The translations under genes were made by a program, and so were the position numbers. Shown one piece after another: positions 1 to 10,150 of a stretch of 64,000 nt of DNA; the first letter of the stretch is position 1; the number at the start of each line of letters is the position of its first letter. Source of the stretch: Astrothelium macrocarpum (taxonomy: Eukaryota; Ascomycota; Dothideomycetes; Trypetheliales; Trypetheliaceae); NCBI GenBank assembly GCA_021030915.1, contig JAGEMR010000157.1, positions 1 through 64,000 of the forward strand. The letters are read 5' to 3'. The notes beneath the pieces are model-generated. The model searched no databases. It was not told the DNA's origin and saw only the letters and a list, made by a program, of their open reading frames with translations.

Positions 1-1106
1 ATATATAAATTGAAATTATATTAAATATTCAATTTTTTTATCATATAAAATTTTTAAAAGATCAAAATATTTTATATCAAAAAACTGAAAAATATATGAT
101 AAATATAAAAATATATAAAAAATAATAATATTCATTTTTTAATAATAATTATCAAATTCAAAAAAATAATAATTATTATATTTATTAAAAATTAAAAATT
201 AATATTTATCGATTATACGAAATTTTATAAATTTTTTAAAATATTATAATTAATCTAAATTAATTTCATTTATTATTCAATTATTTATATTTAAATGAAT
301 TCATTAAATGATAAAAAATTTGTTATTTATATATCAAAAAAAAATAATATTTATCTTTTATAATGATATATAAAAATAATATCCAATTATTTATATAAAT
401 ATTCTGAATTATTGAAATTTATTTTTAATTATCAGATTATTTTATATAAAATCTTTTTTTACGATTTAAAATAATAATAATTTTTATATATAATAATATT
501 TTTATTAAAAAACCAATTTTATTGAAATTATAAATATTGATATTAATAATTTTATATTTATTAATTATATTATATATAAAATCAAATCAATTTTATATAA
601 TTATAGAATTTTTAATTAATATTTTTTAATAATTAATTTTTTATCAGAATCATATTTTAAATAATAATTATTATTATATAAAATTTATAATTCATTGAAA
701 TTCGATATATGATATATTTTAAATTTCATATAAATAATCAGTCATATTTTATATATCATTTTATTTAAATAAAAAATCATAATTAATTAGATTTATAATA
801 TAATTTAAAATTATTTTTTTTTATTTTAATAAAATTTATTAAATTGATTGAAATATCATATCATGATTATCAGTCATTATATCGAATAATTAATATTATA
901 TAAAAAATTTCATAAATTTGAATAATCTTTTATACATTAAATTTTTGATCTTTTTTTAAAATTTTAAAAATCATAATTATTTTATTCTTTTTAAAAAATA
1001 TTTCCATTTTTATATATAAAAAAAAGTCGCATTAAAAAGAAAAATTCGTACAAATACGGAACGGTATTCCGCTCATTATGTTATTCCGCTCGCTATGCAG
1101 ATACGT
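1..1106. mobile_element. Nested transposon, right end only (ACGT type)
   Basis: A G+C-richer island at about 1059-1106 reads inward ACGTATCTGC and carries two boxes (AGCGAGCGGAAT and AATGAGCGGAAT) 17 bp apart. TA follows at 1107-1108. The boxes resemble those of the element at 13149-15013 (AGCGAGCGGAA), so the two are probably related. The interior is A+T-saturated and without reading frames. The left end lies outside the window. Confidence 0.6.
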
Positions 1107-1433
1107 TATATAATTTAAAGGAATATTTAATATAAATGATTTTATAAAATTATCAATTAAAAAGAATTCAAAAAAATGATATATATTTGATAAAAACGAA
1201 AATGATGATTCATCAAAAAAAATAATAACGATTTTATAATAATATAATATCTATAACATAATTAAATATAATACACGTATTTATAATAAAATTGAAAAAA
1301 CAGATATTAAATCAGAATCCGATAAAAAATAGATAAATTTTCTAATTATTATTATTTGTGTTAATATTAATGGGGTATATAATGCGGAAAATGCGCGGCT
1401 GGGTGATATGCGCGGCTGGGTGGTAAACCACGT
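1..1433. mobile_element. Right part of a TA-inserted DNA transposon, left part outside window
   Basis: The terminus is a G+C-rich island at about 1382-1433 in otherwise A+T-only DNA. Read inward from the right end it starts ACGT, is followed by TA (1434-1435), and contains the unit CACCCAGCCGCGCAT twice at exactly 17-bp spacing, then TTTTCCGCA. The last element is shared with the element at 2149-4008. No left end is present, so the element starts before the window. A second right end at 1106 shows that another element is nested in it. No readable transposase remains. The Fot1/pogo-like assignment is inference from the TA site and the paired boxes. Confidence 0.7.
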
Positions 1434-1885
1434 TATATTAAATCTATTTTTGATCCATTTTTTAATTCTATATTTATTTAAAATGAATTATCATTATTTT
1501 TTATATTTTATAATATTATAAATGGAATAATTATTTGATTTTATGTATTATTGATTTTATAATAAATAAATCAAATAAAATATCAGATAATATAAATAAT
1601 TTAATTTTATATTTTTTAATTTATTTAATAATTATTCTGTTCATATAAATTGAATTAATATTTTGATATAAAATTCTATTATAAAATTATTATTTTAATT
1701 ACGAAAATATTATTTTTATATATATTTTGAAAGTCATTTTATTAATTTTATTTGATATTTTATATGATATGAATTATTTCTAATTATAATTTATAATCAT
1801 AAATATATTGAATAAATTAAAATATTTATTTATATGAATTATTTATTTTTTATTTTTTTTGATAATTGATTTATGATATATATTA

Positions 1886-4800
1886 GGGTCTACCACGGTG
1901 TTATGAACCACACCACCGCGTGACTCACGCTATACATACGCTCCATATACGATTAGCATATAATTCGCATATATTCAATCATAATAATTCAAAATTTTTC
2001 AAAAAACATAAAAATTGAAAAATAAATATAAATTATTCGTGATATATTTTTTAAAAATTCATTTTTATTAATTCATGAAATTATACAGAAATTCAAAAGT
2101 CTATATTTAATATTAAAACGCAGATTAAATAATAATTTATTATCAATAACGTACAACACAATTGAGTTGGCCACCCAATTGGATTGGCCACTTTTCCGCA
2201 TTTTTATATAATTCAATTTAAATCCATTTTTTTCCCACATTCTATTATGATTTAAATCTGAAAAGAAAATGATTTTATTCTTATATTTCAGATATTTTAA
2301 AAGAATTTTAAATTAAATATTCATCATATAATAATTATTTATAAAATTTTTTATACGATATTTTAAAATCGAAAATATGAAAAATTTTTATAATATAATA
2401 TTTAATATTTTTGTCAAAAATTCATTAAATTAGAAAAATAGATATTTATATAATATATATTTGATCTAAATTCGTGATTATTTCTTTTCTGATATAATGA
2501 TATTGAAGATATAATAAATTAATTATTATATAATTATAACATATTATATATAAATAAGAATTGGATTTTTAATTTCATATAATAATAATCTGAATTATAT
2601 ATATATTTTAATTATAAAATTAATTATTAGAAAATTCAATATAAAAATTCTGATAAATTTCATGAATAATTTAATTTCGTATAATATATAATTGATTAAT
2701 TTAATATTTAAAAAAGATATATTTATAATTTTGATAAAATAAAATTTTTAATAAATCAAATTTCATCAGAAATGGTTATTATTAATATTAAAAAATATGA
2801 AAAATTTTATATGATTTAATAAAATAATCAAAAATGAATGATAATAATTCAAAATATAAATATATTAAATTATATCATTTTATTATATATTATTATTATA
2901 AATAAAAATCATTTTTTATTTTGATATTAAAATAATTTATTATTATATAATTAAATGATTATTATATCAGATAATAATTAGATAATAAATAAATAAAATT
3001 TAAATTGAATTTAATATTTCAATTGATATATTATAAATTATATAATAAATATATATCATTTTTTTATTTTTAATAAATATAAAAATCATTATTTAATTCA
3101 TTTTGAATTATTCTATCAAAAAAATAATATTATTATTTTTTATATATTTTTTTATTTATTATATAAATTATAATTATTTGATATAAATTATTTTCGTATA
3201 TTAAAATATATATATGATTAAATAATTAATGATTTTGTATATATATATATTATTTATATTTTAAAAAAGGATTTTTTTTCAATATTTTATAAAATTTTTT
3301 AAATTATTATGATAGAATCAAATATTTAAAAAGATTTTTAAAAAATAGAATTTATATTATATAATTCAGAATATATAATTTTATAATTGAATATGAAATT
3401 ATATATATTTATATTTTCTGAAAATTTATTTAAATTCTTCCTTTTTTAAAAATCAAAAATATTATATAATTCTATTAAAATATAATTTTAAAATGAATAT
3501 ATTAAAAATTGAATTATATGATATTAGAATAATTTTTTATTTAAATTTTTATTTATTATTGATCAATTTTTATATGATATAATCATAATAATATATTAAT
3601 TTGTCATTTTAAAAAAAAAGAATTAAATATTTTATATGATAAATCAAAAATTTAATCAATATCAAAAAATTAAAAAAATCCATCTATTAAAAAAAGAATC
3701 TTTTTTTATATAAAATGAATAGAATTTATAAATTCAAAAAGAATTTAAATAAATAATATAATAAAAAATAGATCAAAATGATAATCATATGAGAATATTA
3801 AAAATAGATAAATGATAATATAATAATTACAATAAATCCGGATATAATACGCGCATCTGTATTATAATTAAAGATATATCTGAAGAAAAAAATTTTGAAT
3901 AATGTAAAAAAATTTATATTATTATGATTGAGTTATTTAAATTCTTCGTATGAGAGTGCGGAAAAGTGGCCAATCCAATTGGGTGGCCAACTCAATTGTG
4001 TTGTACGTTAATTATTAAAAATTAATAATAATTTTTAATAAATATTAAAGAATTAATTTTAATTCATTAAATCAAATGATATAGTATCACAGGAATTTCA
4101 ATTATATATTTATTATTGATTAAATTTATTAAATTTTTATGAAAAAAATACATTCATTATATATTTTATTTATATTTCGTATAAATTTATTTTGAATTTA
4201 TTGATATTAATTAAATTGAATATTTTATTAAACGATATTTTCAAATTCGTAATATATATATTAATTAATTAAAATTTATTTATATAAATAGAATAATTAT
4301 AAAAATAATAAATCGTTAATTTGATATATTTAAAACGTAATAAAAAAATCATAAATATAATATTTTAAATATTTATAATATAAATAAATCAGAATTCGGT
4401 ATTAATAAAAAATAATCATTTAAAATATTAATTTATTTTGATATAAAAAAAATAAAAAATTATGATAGATAAATAAAAATGAATTATAATGATTGAATAT
4501 ATTAAAATAATAAATGAAATATTTGCGTCTTTTTTAATTTTTAAAAATATATAATTAAATTTATATTAATTATTCATAAAAATATTATCAGAATATTATT
4601 TTACAATTAATAAAAATGATTGAATATCAAATGAATTGATATTATATTAATTAATTAATATTTTTGATCTTTTAACACACGAATAATATAAAAATTATAG
4701 ATATTTTTTTATCATAAATGGCCATAATAATCATATTCAGACCAAATTCATTATTTATTATATAAAAAATAAAATTGATTTTATGATTATATTATCGTAT

Positions 4801-5620
4801 TATTTATATATATTTTAATTATTTAATATGAATATATTTTTTATATTTAAACGATTTTATATAAATAAAATAATTATATTTTATAAATTCAGTATATAAT
4901 AAATATTTAAAATAGAATAAATTAAAATATTCATTTAAATATATAATATAATTATATTAAAAAAAATATTTATATTGATTTTTGAAATATAAATATAATA
5001 TTTTTAAATCGTAAATAAATTTTGAATGAATTATTTTAAATATAATTATTATTATATATAAAAATTTTTATATTATTTGATTCAGATAATTTAAATTATT
5101 TATTATTAAAGAATTCTTTTTCAGAAATTATTATATTTATCAAATTAAATAAAAAATTTATAAAATTTTTGAATAAAAATAATATAATTAATTTATTTAT
5201 AAAATATTATATTGAATATATAATATATTTCTGCGAATTTTAAAATATAATGATCATCATTATGGCCAAATAATTGGCAGATTAATCAGAATTTTTTGAT
5301 AAATAAAAATATAATATTAAAAATAAAAAAATTGAATTAAAAAATGTTAATATTTATATAATTATGAATATATTATGAATTATATATATATTAAAAAAAA
5401 ATCGTATATGAAATATCATCATAAATGATTAATAAAAATTATATCAAAAAAAGAAAAATCGGAAAAGATAAATTATATATTTAATGATTCTTCAGATAAT
5501 TCAGATTTAGATTTAAAAATATGAATGCGAAATATATGAGATTCGTATATTGATTGTATGTGGAACGCATATACAGCATGAGCCACGCGGTGGTGTGGTT
5601 CATAACACCGTGGTAGACCC
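1886..5620. mobile_element. TIR DNA transposon (GGGTCTACC type), carrying a nested element
   Basis: Inverted ends run 1886-1950 and 5556-5620. The outer 37 bp are identical (start GGGTCTACCACGGTG), and further in the two arms differ only by transitions. TA flanks both sides (1884-1885 and 5621-5622). The related copy of the host repeat at about 7120-7130 has a single TA at the matching site, so it is an unoccupied site. Subtracting the nested 2149-4008 element and its TA leaves 1873 bp, a size typical of Fot1/pogo-like elements. The interior is A+T-saturated and the transposase frame is gone. Confidence 0.85.
2149..4008. mobile_element. 1860-bp TIR transposon with perfect 52-bp inverted repeats
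   Basis: Positions 2149-2200 and 3957-4008 are exact inverted copies (52 of 52 by reading). They start ACGTACAACA, contain CAATTGAGTTGGCCAC and CAATTGGATTGGCCAC at 17-bp spacing, and end TTTTCCGCA. TA flanks both ends (2147-2148, 4009-4010). It lies inside the 1886-5620 element and is therefore the younger insertion. Between the repeats the sequence is nearly pure A/T with no frame. Length and structure fit Fot1/pogo-like elements. The intact repeats beside a destroyed interior are striking. Confidence 0.9.
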
Positions 5621-6383
5621 TATAAAATTTATAATAATATTTTTTATTTAATTTTTATTTGATATATTTGATATTTTATAATTTAATTTTAAAATAGAAT
5701 TCATTATAAAAAATAATGATTTTTTAATTTATTAAATAAAATCATATTCTAAATTATATATTGATTTAAATAAAATATTTAATTATTTATTATTTTATGA
5801 ATAATTTTTTTTTTATATTTGATTATAATAATATTTTTATTTTATTTATATATTTATTAAATAATTTTTGAATTAATCAAATATTCGTTTTTTAATTTAT
5901 AATAATATATATTCTATAATTAAATATCAATTTTAATAATAAATATTTATTAAAATCATTTTTTAAAATTAAATAAAATTTTAAAATTATTAAAATAATA
6001 TTCAATAATAATATTATCATTATATAAAAAATAATATTTTATATTTCTAAAATTAATAAAATCTGATTAATATTAAAATTGATAAAATTATTTTAATATT
6101 AATATATAATATTATAAATATAAAAATATATTAAAAATATATTTAATGATTTTTTAAAATATTAAAAAATCTAATTTTTGATTGAATATTTTGATAATAA
6201 TGATAATAATTCTGAAAGATATTTGAATATACTAATTTGGGTCTATATAATGAAATTCTAAAAAAGATATAAAATAATGAATATAAGAATATATAAATTT
6301 GATCTTATTTATTATTTCAAATAATTGAAATAATAGAAATAATAACTGATGAAATATCAAATTAAATAAAATAAAAATAAATA

Positions 6384-6540
6384 GCGGCTTCAGAAGGTGC
6401 TGATTTGGGTGGTTGTGACCCGTGTCTTAATTTCGGGCACTTCTTAGAACCAGGGAGAGCTCTTCATGGCTCTAAGAAATGCCCGAAATTGAAATACGGG
6501 CCACAATCATCCAAATCAGTACCTTCTGAAGCCGCTGTTC
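6384..6540. repeat. About 155-bp near-perfect palindrome at an element junction
   Basis: The stretch 6384-6460 (starts AGCGGCTTCAGAAGGTGC) is followed directly by its inverted counterpart 6461-6540. The centre is AGAGCTCT near 6457-6464. It is explained as the right end of repeat copy 1 abutting the left end of copy 2. It could form a long hairpin. Confidence 0.8.
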
Positions 6541-7622
6541 GTTCTTATTTTATTTAATTTGATACTTCGCCAGCTGTTGAATTATTCTGTTAAATTATTC
6601 TACTGGCCTAATATTGGCTCATTTGGCCATTTATTTTATGAATTTTATAAAAATGTTTATAATAATGATTATATATATATTGAATTTATTTCTGATCCAT
6701 TTTTTGATTTTATATTTATTTAAAACGAATTATTATTATTTTTTATATTTTATAATATTATAAATGGAATAATTATTTAATTTTATATATTATTAATTTT
6801 ATAATAAATAAATCAGATAAAATATCAGATAATATAAATAATTCAATTTCATATTTTTTAATTCATTTAATAATTATTCTATTTATATAAACTGAATCAA
6901 TATTTTGATATAAAATTCTATTATAAAATTATTATTTCAATTATGAGAATATTATTTTTATATATATTTTAAAAATCATTTTATCAATTTTATTTAATAT
7001 TTTATATAATATAAATTATTTTTAATTATAATTTATGATTATAAATATATTGAATAAATCAAAATATTCATTTATATGAATTATTTATTTTTCATTTTTT
7101 TTAATAATTAATTTATAATATATATTATAAAATTTATAATAATATTTTTTATCTGATTTTCATTTAATATATTTAATATTTTATAATTTAATTTTAAAAT
7201 AGAATTTATTATAAAAAATAATGATTTTTTAATTTATTGAATAAAATCACATTTTAAATTATATATCGATTTAAATAAAATATTTAATTATTTATTATTT
7301 TATAAATAATTTTTTGAAATATTAAAAAATTTAATTTTTAATCGAATATTTTGATAATAATGATGGCAATTCTAAAAGACGTTTAAATATATTAATTTAG
7401 ACCTATATGATAGAATTCTAAAAAAAAACGTGAAATAATAAATATGAGAATATGTAAATTTGACCTCATTTATCATTTCAAACAACTGAAATAGCAGAAA
7501 CAGCAGCTGGCGAAACACCAAACTAAATGAAATGAAAGCGAACAGCGGCTTCAGGAGGTGCTGATTTGGGTGATTGTGGCCCGTGCCTCAATTTCGGGCA
7601 CTTCTTAGAGCCAGGGAGAGCC
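6461..7622. repeat. Long-inverted-repeat element, copy 2 (about 1.16 kb)
   Basis: The left arm 6461-6620 and right arm about 7460-7622 are inverted copies of each other, giving terminal repeats of about 160 bp. The middle matches 1434-1885 plus 5621-6180 of copy 1. The right arm retains many C and G bases that are T and A in copy 1 (for example GACCTCATTTATC here versus GATCTTATTTATT near 6302), so it is less mutated. There is no coding capacity. A MULE-like or non-autonomous element is possible, but no target duplication was identified. Confidence 0.7.
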
Positions 7623-8185
7623 AAGCTCTTATCGCGAATTTAGCTCCCGCCGCTTAGGTTTAGTGAGCCGTCTCACCTTTTGCATAACCAGGCGACATCG
7701 AATTGTTGATCAGACGACAGAAATACCGTGCATGATGCACCAACATGAGTCTATCTTATTACAATTGAAGCATTCTTATCACAACCCCGCGCGGATTTCA
7801 AAATTTTACTGGGCCTGAATCTATTCGACAATGCATGATCCATGTCCATGGTGCCCACTTCAGCCCGGTGCCTAAGTCTGTGCTGGGCCTGCCCGCGCTG
7901 AGGGTTGACCTGTGTCCACAACAAAGTGCTCTACTTTACATTGGCATGCAGTCATGGCTGCATTGCAGACGTTCGAGGGTGCGCTTGCACAATCACGCGT
8001 CGAACAGATACCTGGATGGTATTTCGATCCCGGATCCGCGTGAGTATAGCCTTCTCAACCAGTGAAAACTTTGGCTTCCATTTTGGTCTAGCCTCATTCG
8101 TTGACTCAAACAATAGAATTGCTAATGCTCTAAATCTTCAAGTGAATGCAATATATTGAGAGAAACCTTCGAAAACGCGAGGAAT
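7623..8185. other. Unique host DNA between transposon block and first gene
   Basis: Composition returns to normal at the element end (about 7622). The stretch holds only short overlapping frames (7835-8159) without a recognisable product. It probably contains the promoter and perhaps a 5' exon of the gene starting near 8186. Confidence 0.5.
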
Positions 8186-9852
8186 ATGCTTCAACGGGAA
8201 CTTGGTGCAGATGAATTCTCAAAGATATGGGCTATCGTTGCCACTTCCAAATTCTCAAGCGAGAGTACGGGCATCAGCACCTTTACAGACACACTGGAAC
8301 AAGCGCAATCGGCGTATAAGCTCAAAAGGTCATCTGAAACCAAAGCCGTCCAAAAAGCACGCATCTGGTTGAACGCACTCTCTGGTAGAGTCATGTATTA
8401 CGGAAACATCCTAGATGTCCTTGTTCAACAATACCCCGAGTATGCGTCTTTAGCATGGGGGACCTTCAAATTTCTTTTCTCAGTATGCATTATGCACCAG
8501 GGCATCTGGCTCTTTGATGCTTCTCTGAAATTACTGATCTCACGCTCAGGCTGTCATCAACCACCAGGAGCTCCTGAAAAAACTCTCAAAATACGCTACT
8601 CAAGTTGCAGACTTGCTACCCCAACAGAGGATGGTATTGATTCTTTATCCTACATCTGAGATGCAGCAAGCAGTTGCATGGGTATACGCTTCGATTATGA
8701 AGTTCCTGCATCTTGCCATCTCTTTCTACAGGGAGGGCCGATTCAAGCATTCCATCAAAGCAATCTTCCAGCCTTGGGCGCTAAGATTCCAGGACGTGTA
8801 TGATGAGCTATCAAACCGATCGATGCGGCTGAAGGAACTCGCAGATACAGCAGCCAAGGCTGAGCTACGGGATGTCCATCTTGACATTCTTCAGGGACGC
8901 AAAGTCTTGGATGAAGTGAATGCGCGTATGAACACTTTATATTCTACCCAACAAACGCTAAAGATGTGGTTCGAGCAAAAAATGAGCGACCAGACACATC
9001 TTTTTTCAAGTAAGGCTTCCCTTCCAACGTGCCCATCAAATATGTACATCTCGAGGCTAAACCTTCAGCGCAGCGATGTATCAAGAAGTACGACTGGACT
9101 TATCCCAGCAAAAACAGACAATCGATCAAATTCACTTGAATCAACTACTATCAATGTCATTCTGGCAACGTCTTCCCTCTTCCGGGGAGTGTTTAGAGTA
9201 TTGTCAATCGATGCGACGCAGACGCACTCACTATTCACCCATCGGTTTGCCCCAAGAATCACAATTGGAGAGATGGGTTAGTGAGCCGAAGACTTCGCTT
9301 CTAGCCATTGACGGATACCACTCCGTGATGCAAAAGGACTTCATGACTGATGTGGCGGGCTTAATTCGAAAATCCAACCTACAAGTAATGTGGGCTTTTC
9401 GTTTCCCTGATCACTGGAACTTGAACCTGACGCTTGCCGATGTTGTTCGTATCCTCGTCTTCCAGGCATTGGAGAGCAACCCTGGTGCGCTTAGCATGGG
9501 CTCGAACCCTCTAACAATGTCGCACCTGCGTGAAGCGGCTGACCTCCAAGACTGGGTTCGGATCCTTGGTCGAGTGATGAGCCATTTGCCTCGTGTTTTT
9601 ATTCTGCTTGACGGCGATCTGCTTGCGCAGGCAACCCAGAGCGACCGACACGAGGCAGCGGTGCTGGTAGAGCTTCTGAGAACAAATATAGGGACGCCAG
9701 TTAAGATCATGGTCCCGGCCAATGGTTTGGATTATGAATACATGCAAAAGCTACGTGAAGATGAGGAGAGCCTGGAACTGGTTTCATTTTCCACTAGGCG
9801 TGTGCCACGACGTGCACGAGGGAGACGACGAGTAAGAGGAGCTTGGCGGTGA
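8186..9852 (+). CDS. DUF7708 domain protein, NLR/STAND-like (511 aa model)
   Basis: Model exons are 8186-8482, 8550-9009 and 9074-9852. Both introns (67 and 64 bp) have GT-AG ends and keep frame. The N-terminal half carries the DUF7708 pattern seen in fungal NACHT/ankyrin proteins: the segment YYGNILDVLVQQYPEY, then LAWGTFKFLF, the ILYPT stretch and a helical region to about residue 250. The C-terminal half resembles the degenerate P-loop region of these proteins (QVMWAFRF, then RVFILLDGD as a Walker-B-like strand), but no Walker A is seen. No ankyrin or WD repeats follow. The tail is unusually Arg-rich. One nucleotide of frame change near 9795 would instead give an acidic tail ending GDDE at a TAA, so the 3' end may be mutated or mis-spliced. 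The start is uncertain because the frame is open upstream to about 8126. The family is linked to heterokaryon incompatibility; the role here is inference. Confidence 0.75.
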
Positions 9853-10150
9853 CAAACAGGGGCCCACCTGGGATTGCAACAAAAAGTGAAATTCGCGGCC
9901 GCGAGTGATACAATGGCCAGAGGTCTCTAAGGACAGCTCCAACACCGCTTCGAGCAAGTAACTCCCACAAACGATCTCTGGAGATATATCTCCCAAGATT
10001 TTCGCGTTGATGGTTGATGAGGGCCTTCCTATGAGACGTGTGGCGATTATGCCTCCAGTGGTTGTGAGAGGCATTTCTCATTGCGACCACCAGTAAGCCT
10101 TCAGCGATTGCCGGAGAGAGGTCCTGTAAGACTAGTAAAAGTTTTTAGGC

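Larger units (their letters stand above)
1434..6460. repeat. Long-inverted-repeat element, copy 1, interrupted by insertions
   Basis: Segments 1434-1885 and 5621-6460 together match 6680-7622 in the same orientation. The copy is split by the 1886-5620 transposon and, at its left edge, by the element ending at 1433. Compared with copy 2 it holds roughly 340 extra bp around 5810-6150. Differences from copy 2 in the last 200 bp are almost all C-to-T or G-to-A, often CA to TA, the RIP signature. The right end is an 80-bp G+C-richer stretch from 6384 to 6460. No protein can be read, and the element class is unknown. Confidence 0.7.

Noticed and set aside
1..7622. CRISPR-like or centromeric array suggested by many short G+C islands in A+T DNA
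   Set aside because: The islands are explained one by one as inverted transposon ends. There is no regular repeat-spacer array, and a centromere cannot be judged from this sequence alone.
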